A stretch of 64,000 nucleotides of DNA from Pseudomonadales bacterium (GCA_024234615.1 JACKNY010000001.1:462501-526500), one strand, 5' to 3'. Shown: positions 20,573-29,480, counted from the stretch's first letter. Notes: generated by a model from the sequence alone, not told the origin. Made by a program: numbers and translations.

Positions 20573-20732
20573 GCAACCCCAATCCAAAAAAGGTAATTCA
20601 ACAAAGCAGAGTATTACTCGGCATTTTATCGCCGCAGCATAGAAGCTAAGCCAACGAGCGTAAAGATTTATATTGTGCCTAACCAGCATTTCGTTACAAT
20701 CAGAAGATAAAAATAAGAGCTGATTGGTATTT

Positions 20733-22112
20733 ATGGAAGTAAGCCGTGTTCGATTTTTTGCACTCTGGGGTGGGCTGGTATTAGCCGGTGCGGTTGCTTT
20801 TGCCATGCTGCAAGCACAGTGGCCGACAGCTCCGGCACTGGTGGCAGCGATCATAACACTTTGTGCGATCTGGTGGATTTTCGAAGCTATACCGATTCCG
20901 GCAACTTCGTTAATTCCTTTAGCGGTATTCCCCCTTTTCGGTGTACTGAGTCATGATGAAGTGGCTGAATCCTATGGCAATCCGTTAATCCTACTGCTCT
21001 TGGGCGGTTTTATTCTGTCCACAGCAATGTCGAAAAATGGTGCGCATCGACGTGTTGCTCTGGGCATGGTGAACCTCTTTGGCGGAACTAATAATCGCCG
21101 GATTATATTCGGCTTTATGGCGGCTTCGGCGTTGCTAAGTATGTGGATATCCAACACCGCGACCACGTTGATGCTGTTGCCCGTTGCACTGGCAACTTTA
21201 GAGAATGCTAAAAATAAGCAGCTGGCCATCCCTTTATTGCTGGGAATTTGTTATGCAGCTAGCGTCGGGGGGATGGGAACGCCCATCGGTACGCCTCCAA
21301 ACCTTATTTTTATGAAGGTCTATACCGAAAGCACGGGCATCGAATTAAGTTTTCTGGATTGGATGCAGTGGGGGTTGCCAGTGGTGGTTTGTTTAATTCC
21401 TGTGATCGCTTGGTGGTTAACGCGTAAGATGGAAACGGAACAGAATATCGATATTCCGCCCATGGGACGCTGGCAAAAGGCTGAAATTCGGGTGCTGTTG
21501 TTGTTTGGCCTGACGGCGTTGGCGTGGATTACCCGCAATGAGCCCTTTGGGGGTTGGAGCGACTGGTTGGGGCTGCCCAATGCCAACGACGCAACGGTAG
21601 CCTTATCTGCGGTCGTACTGATGTTTATGGTTTCTAATGGTAAAGGTGGTCGCCTATTGGATTGGGAGTCCGCCAATGAAATTCCCTGGGGAATGTTAAT
21701 TTTATTTGGTGGTGGCATTGCTCTGGCGAAGGCGTTTAGTAGTGTTGGTTTGAGCGAGGCAGTTGCGGATCAATTAGTCGGATTATCAGCACTGCCGGTA
21801 ATATTACTCTTGCTGTCAGTCTGTTTAGTCGTTACCTTTATGACGGAGATGACCAGCAATACTGCGACCACGACGTTGCTCATGCCAATCCTTGCTGCAG
21901 CAGCACTGGCAACCGATATTGAGCCAGCATTATTGATGGTTCCGGCAGCGATGAGCGCGAGTTGTGCATTTATGTTGCCGGTGGCAACAGCACCCAATGC
22001 GATTATCTTCGGTAGTGGTAAGGTATCTATCCGGGAAATGGCGAGGCATGGTTTTGCTATTAATCTGTTGGGTGCTGTGATTATTTCAAGCGTTTGTTAT
22101 TTTATTATTTAA
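20733..22112 (+). CDS. SLC13/DASS-family sodium:anion symporter
   Basis: This 459-aa inner-membrane transporter has about 11-12 helices. It shows the two inverted-repeat signatures of the family, SNTATTLMLLP in the first half and TSNTATTTLLMP in the second. These carry the SNT motifs that bind Na+ and carboxylate or sulfate. Typical substrates are C4-dicarboxylates, citrate or sulfate, and the exact one cannot be read here. ATG 20733 is preferred to TTG 20724. It is divergent from the antiporter. Confidence 0.9.
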   Translation: MEVSRVRFFALWGGLVLAGAVAFAMLQAQWPTAPALVAAIITLCAIWWIFEAIPIPATSLIPLAVFPLFGVLSHDEVAESYGNPLILLLLGGFILSTAMSKNGAHRRVALGMVNLFGGTNNRRIIFGFMAASALLSMWISNTATTLMLLPVALATLENAKNKQLAIPLLLGICYAASVGGMGTPIGTPPNLIFMKVYTESTGIELSFLDWMQWGLPVVVCLIPVIAWWLTRKMETEQNIDIPPMGRWQKAEIRVLLLFGLTALAWITRNEPFGGWSDWLGLPNANDATVALSAVVLMFMVSNGKGGRLLDWESANEIPWGMLILFGGGIALAKAFSSVGLSEAVADQLVGLSALPVILLLLSVCLVVTFMTEMTSNTATTTLLMPILAAAALATDIEPALLMVPAAMSASCAFMLPVATAPNAIIFGSGKVSIREMARHGFAINLLGAVIISSVCYFII

Positions 22113-22281
22113 AGAATGAATCTGATGGTTCCTTCACACATAAAGGGAGAGTAGGGGAAGTCTATTGCTGCGTGTAATAACATTTGAGTAACATAGCGTT
22201 AAGTGCTGAGCTCATTCCCTGGGCGATAGTTATAATACCCAGGTAATTAGCTTCTAATTTATCAGAGGGTAAGGAAGCACT

Positions 22282-22737
22282 ATGAAAATCAAAAAAGAAC
22301 AACTCAACGAATACGTTGGCCAAGAAATCGCTGTAACGGATTGGCTGACCATCGATCAAAACATGATTAATCAATTTGCCGAAGTAACACTGGATCGGCA
22401 ATTCATCCACATCGACCCTGAGCGAGCAAAAAATACGCCTTTCGGTGGCACCATCGCGCATGGGCTACTGACGCTGTCTTTAGTAGCCCATTTTGTCGAA
22501 AAAAGTGAGTTTAATGTTGAAGGGTTTTTAGTGCGGGTTAATTATGGTTTTGACAAGGTGCGGTTTTTATCGCCGGTGCCTTCGGGAAGTCGCTTGCGCA
22601 GTCGCGTAAAACTGCTCAGCGCAGAAGAAAAAAGGCCCGGACAATTGATGCTGAGAATTGAAGTGACGGGTGAAGTCGAAGGCTCCAGTCGACCAGCGAT
22701 GGTTGCCGAATATCTGGAATTACGCCTCGCCGGGTAA
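22282..22737 (+). CDS. MaoC-family (R)-enoyl-CoA hydratase-like protein
   Basis: This 151-aa single hot-dog fold protein has the hydratase-2 motif DRQFIHIDPERA followed by FGGTIAHGLLTLSL. It provides the catalytic Asp/His dyad that adds water to trans-2-enoyl-CoA to give (R)-3-hydroxyacyl-CoA. Proteins of this type (PhaJ-like) can feed PHA synthase, but many have other roles. AAGGA lies 7 nt before the ATG. It is a single-gene unit; 22113-22281 and 22738-22930 hold no evident gene. Confidence 0.87.
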   Translation: MKIKKEQLNEYVGQEIAVTDWLTIDQNMINQFAEVTLDRQFIHIDPERAKNTPFGGTIAHGLLTLSLVAHFVEKSEFNVEGFLVRVNYGFDKVRFLSPVPSGSRLRSRVKLLSAEEKRPGQLMLRIEVTGEVEGSSRPAMVAEYLELRLAG

Positions 22738-22930
22738 CGCGTAGTCGGCCGAATTAATCAGAACTTTCACCTCACGCTCACCCGCCCCGCCAGCGGGAGA
22801 ACAGGGTGTTCTAATGCACCGCCTTTCGTCTCGAGCGTCAAGAGGTTCGGCGTTTTATCTGCGAACCTTTTGTCTGCGAACTAAAGTACTACGAACATGG
22901 TCTTTTGAAGCGTAGCTTGATTAACAACCT

Positions 22931-23686
22931 ATGGATGACAATATGGAACAATGGCGCGCGGGAAAGGTAATTGAAAACCGGCATTGGAATGAGCGGCTTT
23001 GCTCGCTTAGGGTCGACGTAGAGTTACCTAAGTTTAAAGCAGGTCAGTTCACTCGAATTGGATTGCCGGATGGAGAGACAATGTTGGCGCGGGCCTACTC
23101 TCTGGTTAACAGTCCGGGAGAACCTTATGCCGAGTTCTATTTTAATAAGGTGCCGGATGGGCCGTTATCATCTCGGCTACACCAACTCAAAGCCGGAGAT
23201 ACCCTTTATTTATCCGCCACGGTTGCTGGATTTTTAACCTTAGCGGAACTGCCAGAATGCCAGCACCTCTGGATGCTCGCGACGGGTACGGCGCTGGGCC
23301 CTTTTCTCTCGATTCTTAAGACCGAAGAAGTCTGGCAGAGAATGGATAAGGTCATCTTGGTGCATGGCGTTCGTTCGCTAGATGAGCTTACTTATCAAGA
23401 GTTAATTCAGGATCTTACTAAGCGTTACCCTGAGCAGTTTGTGACTATCGCGGCGATTACCCGAGAACAGGTGTCAGGCTGCTTGCAGCAACGTATTCCC
23501 GATGCGATTCGTAGCGGTGATTTGGAGCGTGCGGCGGGTATGGTGCTTGACCCGGCCTTAGCCCATGTCATGATTTGCGGCAGCCCGGCGATGGTGGAAG
23601 ACAGCATGACCGCATTGAAGGAAAAGGGTTTACGTAAACATCGGCGGCGAGAGCCGGGCCATATTTCGGTTGAAATCTATAAATAG
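22931..23686 (+). CDS. fpr: Ferredoxin/flavodoxin--NADP+ reductase Fpr
   Basis: The product is 251 aa. The FAD domain has RAYSLVNSPGEP (flavin-binding RxYS-type motif). The NADP domain has LWMLATGTALGPFLSIL and MICGSPAMVEDS. The C-terminus is GHISVEIYK, where the aromatic residue stacks on the flavin in this subclass. It exchanges electrons between NADPH and ferredoxin or flavodoxin, often under oxidative stress. ATG 22931 is used; ATG 22943 is an alternative. Confidence 0.92.
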   Translation: MDDNMEQWRAGKVIENRHWNERLCSLRVDVELPKFKAGQFTRIGLPDGETMLARAYSLVNSPGEPYAEFYFNKVPDGPLSSRLHQLKAGDTLYLSATVAGFLTLAELPECQHLWMLATGTALGPFLSILKTEEVWQRMDKVILVHGVRSLDELTYQELIQDLTKRYPEQFVTIAAITREQVSGCLQQRIPDAIRSGDLERAAGMVLDPALAHVMICGSPAMVEDSMTALKEKGLRKHRRREPGHISVEIYK

Positions 23687-23708
23687 GTTAGGGCTGATAT
23701 TGAAAGTC

Positions 23709-24185
23709 CTATATTCTCGATACCCCGTGGCAGTAAATTTCGAGGATGGGAAAGTTTCCGTCATAATTGGATCTGCAATGATTCAATTTATGCTGGAATA
23801 CGGCAAGTATTGGCTTGTACGGCAGATAAATCAAATGACTCAAACACTTGCAATCAGATGAACCAAATCCCAGTTGCGGAAAAGATGCACTGGTTTCTGT
23901 GCCGAGCAGTTGTGCCCAATCATGTTCTCTTTTGATCGGTTCGTGACTATACCAAATGTGGCTGAGCACTAATTTTTTGCGTAAATAATCGATATGCCAA
24001 TGGGGGCGCTTTGCGATTTTCCGGTGGTGTTTGAGACGGGCGGCAAGCCCTCCCGGGCCGAAGGCGCTACCGCAATAGAGGTAATAGCCGGGCTGGCCTC
24101 GCAATAACCCGAGTTTGCCGATTTCAACGTTAACCTGTGCTTTGGCGTAGAGAATTAGCACGTAGGTACCCGGTGATTTGTCCAT
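23709..24185 (-). CDS. DUF123 GIY-YIG-type nuclease-like protein
   Basis: The product is 158 aa. GTYVLIL and YYLYCGSAFGPGGLAARLKHH reproduce the GIY...YIG layout and the Gly-rich turn of DUF123. HWHIDYLRKK carries the conserved His/Asp, and SDCKCLSHL is the C-terminal Cys cluster. Members are predicted structure-specific endonucleases of the Uri-like type. It lies 6 nt downstream of the ATL gene on the same strand, suggesting a DNA-repair pair. The last 30 or so residues look variable. Confidence 0.85.
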   Translation of the reverse strand: MDKSPGTYVLILYAKAQVNVEIGKLGLLRGQPGYYLYCGSAFGPGGLAARLKHHRKIAKRPHWHIDYLRKKLVLSHIWYSHEPIKREHDWAQLLGTETSASFPQLGFGSSDCKCLSHLIYLPYKPILAVFQHKLNHCRSNYDGNFPILEIYCHGVSRI

Positions 24186-24191
24186 GCTGGG

Positions 24192-24497
24192 CTATATTTC
24201 CCAGCCAAAGCGTTTGAGGTCAACGCGTCCTTTCAGGCTAAACTCAACACCTTCCTGCTCTAATAAAGTGCGTTGCCTTTCGTAGCCAGCACTAGGTGGT
24301 AAGCTGATTCTGCCAGCGTGATTCAGCACTCGATGCCAAGGAAGTTTGCTGTCCTCAGGCAGTGCATGTAAGGCATAGCCTACCTGGCGAGGGCCACAGC
24401 CAACCATTTTTGCAATGGCACCATAGCTGGTAACCGAGCCAGCGGGGATGGCGTTTATCGTGGCGTAGATTTTTGGATAGAGTTCGGAATCTGGCAT
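24192..24497 (-). CDS. Alkyltransferase-like protein (ATL, MGMT C-terminal fold)
   Basis: The product is 101 aa. The helix-turn-helix part has SYGAIAKMVGCGPRQVGYALHA. The active-site motif, PCHR in O6-methylguanine methyltransferases, reads PWHRVL. The acceptor Cys is therefore replaced by Trp. ATLs bind O6-alkylguanine and hand the lesion to nucleotide excision repair. It forms an operon with the DUF123 gene. Confidence 0.92.
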   Translation of the reverse strand: MPDSELYPKIYATINAIPAGSVTSYGAIAKMVGCGPRQVGYALHALPEDSKLPWHRVLNHAGRISLPPSAGYERQRTLLEQEGVEFSLKGRVDLKRFGWEI

Positions 24498-24530
24498 GAC
24501 ATGGTTAAACTCACTGGAACGCGGCTTAGA

Positions 24531-24740
24531 TTAGTCCTCTACAAACTCAAAGCGCTTAAGTTGAATGCCATCACGTTCGATAGTCTCTTCAAACATTTTC
24601 AAAGGTCGAATCCAGATGCCTTGTTCACCATAAAGCGCTTTGTAAACCACAAACTCTTCCATTGTTTCGCTGTGTTTAGCTATCTCCAACAGTTGGTAAA
24701 GGTTACCTTTAAAATGGCGATAGATCCCTTTTTTTAACAC
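24531..24740 (-). CDS. DUF1653 domain protein
   Basis: The product is 69 aa. GIYRHFKGNLYQLLEIA, the ALYG core and a C-terminal RF-type strand are the DUF1653 hallmark, a small beta-rich domain of unknown function. The start is GTG 24740, with GAGG about 12 nt upstream; no ATG is available. It lies between uup and the ATL gene on the same strand. Confidence 0.85.
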   Translation of the reverse strand: MLKKGIYRHFKGNLYQLLEIAKHSETMEEFVVYKALYGEQGIWIRPLKMFEETIERDGIQLKRFEFVED

Positions 24741-24761
24741 CCTAAATTACCTCGTTACGTT

Positions 24762-26660
24762 TTAAGTGCTGTGCTCCAGTTCATCCCAACGCTGGTATGC
24801 CTGTTCCAGCTTAACCTGAGTATCTTTAAGCGCAGCCAAGGTGTTATCAATCTGGTCACGCTCCGCCTGATAAAATTCTGGTGTAGATATTTGCTGTTCC
24901 AGGGCACTTTGTTCCTGCTCCAAACGTTCAATCAGCGCCGGTAAGTTATCCAATTCACGTTGGTCTTTGTAGGATAGCTTTTTCTTAGCTTCGACGGGAG
25001 CTGGGATAGCGGCTGCGGGTTGCGCATTCTGCTTCGCCGTCTGAGTGGTTGGGCTTGAATTGTTCTCGAATTTTAATTTGCCACCCTTCTGCGCCCAGTT
25101 GCTGTAATCCCCGACGTAGTCTTTGATGACGCCGTCACCTTCGAGCACCATTATGCTGGTAACGACTTTGTCCATAAATTCGCGGTCGTGGCTGACCAGC
25201 AAAACCGTACCCTTGAAATCAAGTAATATTTCTTCCAGCAACTCCAGGGTTTCAATGTCCAGATCATTGGTGGGTTCATCCAGCACTAGTAGGTTAGCAG
25301 GCTTGCTGAACAGCTTGGCTAAGATGGCGCGGTTTTGTTCGCCGCCGGACAGGGCTTTAACGGGTGTGCGCACACGGTCTGGCGTGAATAAAAAATCACC
25401 GAGATAGCTGATGGCGTGACGCCGCTTGCCATCAATTTCAATAAAATCGCGGCCTTCGCAAATGTTATCGATGAGATTTTTTTCTGGAATGAGGTGAGCA
25501 CGCAATTGGTCGAAATAGGCGACCTCCAGTTTTGAGCCAAGCTTGACGGTGCCTTGGTCGGGCATCAGTTCACCCAGAATAATTTTGATCAGGGTGGATT
25601 TGCCTGCACCGTTTGCGCCGACGATGCCGATACGATCGCCGCGTACAATTAATCCAGAATAGTTTTTGATGACCGGCTTGCCATCAAAACTATGGGATAG
25701 GTTGCTCAATTCAGCGACCACCTTACCGGAGCGCTCCGCTTCTTCCATATTGAAATTGGCTTTGCCCATCTGCGAGCGGCGCTGACTGTGTTCGTTGCGC
25801 ATGGCTTTCAATGCTCTGACGCGGCCCTCGTTACGCGTGCGCCGCGCCTTAATACCCTGGCGTATCCATTGTTCTTCCTGGGCCAGTTTTTTATCGAACA
25901 GTGCATTGGCTCTTTCTTCCGCGGCTAATTCCTGCTCGCGGTAGCGTAGGAAGCTGTGATAATCACCTTCCCAGGGGTAAAGTTTGCCGCGATCCAGTTC
26001 GATGATTTGGTTAGCGATTTGCTGTAAGAAAGCGCGGTCGTGGGTGATACAAATGATCGCACCACGGTACTCCTGTAACTGCTTTTCCAACCATTCAATG
26101 GCGGGGATATCGAGGTGATTGGTCGGCTCATCCAGCAGTAAAATATCTGGGTCGCTGACCAGTGCCCGCGCCAGCGCTACTCTGCGCCGCCAGCCGCCAG
26201 AGAGTTCTTTCATCAGCACGTCGCCGGATAACTGCAGCTGCGTGAGAACCGTATCGACGCGTTGCTGCATGCGCCAGCCGTCTTTTGCCTCCAGCTGTTG
26301 TTGTACCCGTTCGAGCTCGCGCATATCTGTGTGTTCTAAGTCTTGAATCGCATGGTGATAGCGACTTAGCAGCTCGCCCACTTCAGCCAGGCCGCTGGCG
26401 ACGACGTCATAAACCTCCTGATCATCGGCGGCAGGTAGCGACTGATCCAGCCAGGCGATTTTGACGCCCGGACGGAGCCAGCGCTCACCGCTATCTGGAA
26501 AAATCTCCCCGGCGATTATCTTCAACAGGGTGGTTTTGCCTTCGCCGTTACGGCCCAGCAGACCAATCTTGTTGCCCTTATGCAGGGTAAAATTGACCTG
26601 ATCCAAAAGTACTTGGGTACCGTAATTCAGGGATAAATTATCTAAACGTAACAGGGGCAT
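24762..26660 (-). CDS. uup: ABC-F ATPase Uup
   Basis: The product is 632 aa with two ABC domains and no membrane segments. Domain 1 has Walker A GRNGEGKTT, signature LSGGWRRRVALARAL and Walker B LLLDEPTNHLD. Domain 2 has GANGAGKST, LSGGEQNRAILAKLF and LVLDEPTNDLD. The ABC-F linker lies between them. A C-terminal coiled coil (about 560-630) identifies Uup, which binds branched DNA and ribosomes and affects transposon precise excision. The ATG follows directly from MPLLRLDNLSLNYG. Confidence 0.93.
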   Translation of the reverse strand: MPLLRLDNLSLNYGTQVLLDQVNFTLHKGNKIGLLGRNGEGKTTLLKIIAGEIFPDSGERWLRPGVKIAWLDQSLPAADDQEVYDVVASGLAEVGELLSRYHHAIQDLEHTDMRELERVQQQLEAKDGWRMQQRVDTVLTQLQLSGDVLMKELSGGWRRRVALARALVSDPDILLLDEPTNHLDIPAIEWLEKQLQEYRGAIICITHDRAFLQQIANQIIELDRGKLYPWEGDYHSFLRYREQELAAEERANALFDKKLAQEEQWIRQGIKARRTRNEGRVRALKAMRNEHSQRRSQMGKANFNMEEAERSGKVVAELSNLSHSFDGKPVIKNYSGLIVRGDRIGIVGANGAGKSTLIKIILGELMPDQGTVKLGSKLEVAYFDQLRAHLIPEKNLIDNICEGRDFIEIDGKRRHAISYLGDFLFTPDRVRTPVKALSGGEQNRAILAKLFSKPANLLVLDEPTNDLDIETLELLEEILLDFKGTVLLVSHDREFMDKVVTSIMVLEGDGVIKDYVGDYSNWAQKGGKLKFENNSSPTTQTAKQNAQPAAAIPAPVEAKKKLSYKDQRELDNLPALIERLEQEQSALEQQISTPEFYQAERDQIDNTLAALKDTQVKLEQAYQRWDELEHST

Positions 26661-26712
26661 GAATACAACTTATTGATAAGAATGAGTAAAGGTAAATAGC
26701 TTGGACTCTGTG

Positions 26713-27327
26713 TTAGTCTGCGCGGTTTTCAAGTGTTTGCAGCAGTTCTATCAGACGCAGGTGGCCGTCTCGAAATATCGGCCAGCCGTCGCCAGTAAGC
26801 ACAGCCGCTAGTCCGGGCAGTTCGGCCAAGCGTCTCACTGAGGCAATGGCAAGGCTTTTATCGCTCAGTTTAGGGTCTGGCAGAACACAAAGCCGACCGG
26901 CCTCATGGGCGCGCACTAGATCGCCGGTAACCAGGGTATCGGTATCGATGAGTAGCGCGAGCTCACCGGGAGATTTAGAACCCTCAAGTGCCAGTGCTTT
27001 GAGTCCAGGAACAAGTTCATCGCCGTCACCCAGCCAGCGCTCACAACTGATCGGAAAGGTCGCGGCTTCCGCCTTTGGCCCCGCCAATTTGGCCCCGGTG
27101 CGCTTGGCGATCGTTACCGCATCGCGAACATGGTCGGAATTGGTAATCACAATCCAGGCGGCGCCACCCAGTTGGGTTAGATGCTCTTGGTCGTGTTCTG
27201 ACAAGGGCAGCGGATCGACCAGGATATTACCCTCAGGGCGCACCCATAACAGCCCGTGGAAATCGATATTACGCTCCTCATTGAATTCGGACCAGCTATA
27301 GAGGTCGTGACGATGTAGTCGTTTCAT
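26713..27327 (-). CDS. Metallo-beta-lactamase-fold protein with degenerate metal site
   Basis: The product is 204 aa. The strand order and the motifs GNILVDPLPL, WIVITNSDHVRDA and LVTGDLVRA follow the MBL fold. The HxHxDH metal motif, however, reads NSDHVRD, so two of the usual ligands are missing. This matches a subgroup of MBL-like proteins with altered chemistry. Substrate and activity are unknown. The ATG is at 27327. Confidence 0.72.
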   Translation of the reverse strand: MKRLHRHDLYSWSEFNEERNIDFHGLLWVRPEGNILVDPLPLSEHDQEHLTQLGGAAWIVITNSDHVRDAVTIAKRTGAKLAGPKAEAATFPISCERWLGDGDELVPGLKALALEGSKSPGELALLIDTDTLVTGDLVRAHEAGRLCVLPDPKLSDKSLAIASVRRLAELPGLAAVLTGDGWPIFRDGHLRLIELLQTLENRAD

Positions 27328-27442
27328 TGCAATTGATCCAGGTGTTGAATTTTATATGACCATACTAATGCGAAGGGGCATTAAAGTAACTGAGATTTTT
27401 TTAGCGGTTTAAAGCTTAGGAGGACCTCCAACCAGAGGCTCT

Positions 27443-27943
27443 TTAGTAATCACGATACTCTTTTACTGTTTTGGTAGCGCCAGCCTTGTCGAAGCCAATC
27501 ACCTTGAAATCATCTTTGCGATCACCCATCTCCATGCCCGGCGTACCCACGGGCATATGCGGCACTGCAAGGCCCAAAAGCGGTGTTTTTTGCTCAACCA
27601 TCTGCCGTATATCGGTAGCCGGAACATGGCCTTCGATGACATAGCCGTTGACCACGCCAGTATGACAGGACTGTAACTGCTGCGGTACACCCAATTCCTT
27701 TTTAATGGATGACATGTTGGCGAGATCAATAGTTTTCACCTGAAACTGATGTTGCTCCAAATGCTTGATCCAGTCGCCACAACAACCACAGCTTGGGCTT
27801 TTGTAAACAGTGATTGCCAGTGGTTCAAGTACCGCGTCATCGCTTTTGTTCCAGCGATTATCAGCAGCATTGGCGGGGCTGAAAATAAAACTGTATCCCG
27901 CAATAATCAGGAGTTGAGTAAAAACTCTAAAGGAATTTTTCAT
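27443..27943 (-). CDS. Periplasmic DUF411 metal-binding protein
   Basis: The product is 166 aa. A signal peptide ends SPANA-AD (about residue 27). The mature part has ITVYKSPSCGCCGDWIKHL, a CxCC thioredoxin-like metal-binding motif, then SCHTGVVNGYVIEGHVP and a Met/His-rich stretch near PHMPVGTPGMEMGD. DUF411 proteins usually occur with copper-resistance genes, so copper binding is likely but inferred. No other copper gene is adjacent. Confidence 0.88.
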   Translation of the reverse strand: MKNSFRVFTQLLIIAGYSFIFSPANAADNRWNKSDDAVLEPLAITVYKSPSCGCCGDWIKHLEQHQFQVKTIDLANMSSIKKELGVPQQLQSCHTGVVNGYVIEGHVPATDIRQMVEQKTPLLGLAVPHMPVGTPGMEMGDRKDDFKVIGFDKAGATKTVKEYRDY

Positions 27944-27978
27944 AATGACCTAGGCTAAATTGGCAGCAGTTAATTGGA

Positions 27979-28407
27979 TTAATCAGATTGATGAGATGAA
28001 ATAACAGAAGTAAATTTGTTAACGATTCGACTAATCTCGTCCTTGTTTTTTATTTTCCTTGTTAATAGTTCTTCAATATCCTCCGCTAGCTCGGCGTCTG
28101 TGATTTCTTTAATGTACTCGAAACTGAGATAGCGCGTAAACCAGTTGGAAAATAGCCGAGTATCCGCTTTCTGTGAATAAATAATTTTACAGTCAGTATG
28201 CCTTGAGTCCTGTGAAATGCGTTTATAGAGCTCACGTATCACTTGTTCATTGCCTTCCAGAAACTGCAAGAAAGCTCTGTCATGGTAAACCAGCACACCA
28301 GTAACATCGATTGCCCGGTTACGAAAACCGGCTTCATTACTGAGCTCCGTCAGCTCCTCTATCAAAAAATCCTGATTGGCTTTGCTGGTATAAGCTAATT
28401 GGAACAT
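27979..28407 (-). CDS. BLUF-domain blue-light receptor
   Basis: The product is 142 aa, essentially a lone BLUF domain plus a C-terminal helical cap. The residues that build the FAD photocycle are all in register with AppA: Tyr6, Asn30, Gln48 and Trp89. Family text such as DVTGVLVYHDRAFLQFLEG and SRHTDCKIIYSQ is clear. Short BLUF proteins act by protein-protein contact, often on c-di-GMP enzymes or regulators. GGAGG lies 8 nt before the ATG. The partner is not evident here. Confidence 0.93.
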   Translation of the reverse strand: MFQLAYTSKANQDFLIEELTELSNEAGFRNRAIDVTGVLVYHDRAFLQFLEGNEQVIRELYKRISQDSRHTDCKIIYSQKADTRLFSNWFTRYLSFEYIKEITDAELAEDIEELLTRKIKNKDEISRIVNKFTSVISSHQSD

Positions 28408-28885
28408 AAGTGAACCTCCGGGTAATGGTCACGGGCTTCAGCCATGCAAATCAACTCACCGGTCCTGTGCGGAAAGAATGGCTATGTTTACGTAGTTATT
28501 ATAATTAATAGACTGTTCTAAGTATGTCTCTTTCATGAGCGCTGAGCAAGGCTTGTGCGGTGACAATAAATTGCGCCAAACTCAAATAGGCGGTCGTGGG
28601 AAGTCAGGGGAGATTGCGTCTTTTAGGATGTGGAATTAATCGAGACTGCGCCATCGATTGTTTCCAAAATAGTGTCAGAATATTTTACATACTCTCATGC
28701 CACAACTTCACTGGTTTCACAAAAGTGCTTGGCGGGGCAGGGGGTTTAGTAAGTGGCACATATGTTGCTTTTACCGAATGCCAGGGTTTCTGTATTCCCC
28801 TATACTCGCTCGGTGATACTTAGATTGCTTCAATCGAGTCATTTGGCGGTGCTGACTACGAGAATTTTTTGAGGCAATAATTAAG
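28408..28885. other. 478-bp intergenic region between BLUF and PEP-CTERM genes
   Basis: No credible coding frame is present. It must hold the BLUF promoter (reading left) and holds a sigma-54 promoter reading right at 28754. An upstream enhancer for an RpoN activator would be expected within about 28560-28740. I see a few weak dyads there but nothing I can assign. Confidence 0.6.
28754..28768 (+). promoter_or_regulatory. Sigma-54 (RpoN) promoter of the PEP-CTERM-like gene
   Basis: TGGCAC-ATATG-TTGC is an exact match to the -24/-12 consensus with the invariant GG and GC ten bases apart, followed by TTTT. Transcription would start near 28780, about 105 nt before the ATG at 28886. PEP-CTERM genes in several bacteria are known to be RpoN-dependent through the PrsK/PrsR pair, which fits. 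Confidence 0.8.
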
Positions 28886-29449
28886 ATGAGAATGTTGAGT
28901 TGGATGTTTACCCTTTTTACGCTGTGTGCTGTCTCCCTTCCCGCGTCCGCAACTCTAATGACGTATAACATGCAGTTTTCCGATCCTGTCGGTGTCGTCA
29001 CAGGCGGCTCAGCTGTATTGACCGTGGATTTGCCTGGTACAGCAGGAGTTGATACCTGTGGCGTCCTTTATGGTTGTAATTCACCCCCTCCGTTTTCCGT
29101 TATCGTATCTTTTGTAGGTACGGTAAACGGCGTTGTATTTAATTCCTCAACCGATCTTTTGAAAGTACCACAATATGTGTCGATCTCGTATTCGGCTTCT
29201 GAACTGACCTCAGGGGCTTTCAACATCATCAGCACTGAAGGAAGTATAGTGCGTGTGCTTTTAACGGACACACAAAATATTACTTATTGGGATTGGCTCA
29301 ACCCGGGCGCCGGTCGCCCGTCAGGCGACGGCATCATAACGATCAGTAAATCGACTTCATCAGTTTCTGCGCCGGCGACACTTTTATTAATATCGCTCGG
29401 ATTGGCAGGGCTGGTTTTGTCGATGCGTACAACAAATCAACGGGGTTAG
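28886..29449 (+). CDS. Exported protein with PEP-CTERM-like sorting tail
   Basis: The product is 187 aa. A signal peptide (about 1-22, ending SAS-AT) leads into a beta-rich, Ser/Thr/Val-rich body. The C-terminus has the tripartite exosortase signal: a short motif, a hydrophobic helix (LLLISLGLAGLVLS) and basic residues. The motif reads SAPAT rather than PEPAT, a divergence from the usual PEP box. Such proteins are processed by exosortase and linked to exopolysaccharide or floc formation. No exosortase gene is in the window. It is monocistronic, behind a sigma-54 promoter and before a strong terminator. Confidence 0.82.
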   Translation: MRMLSWMFTLFTLCAVSLPASATLMTYNMQFSDPVGVVTGGSAVLTVDLPGTAGVDTCGVLYGCNSPPPFSVIVSFVGTVNGVVFNSSTDLLKVPQYVSISYSASELTSGAFNIISTEGSIVRVLLTDTQNITYWDWLNPGAGRPSGDGIITISKSTSSVSAPATLLLISLGLAGLVLSMRTTNQRG

Positions 29450-29480
29450 ATTCACTGCTGCTCCAGTTAAGCTCGATTAA

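Noticed and set aside
20573..20854. Ninety-four-residue N-terminal extension of the antiporter
   Set aside because: It would run across the start of the divergent transporter gene and has no membrane or family features before the first helix at 20572.
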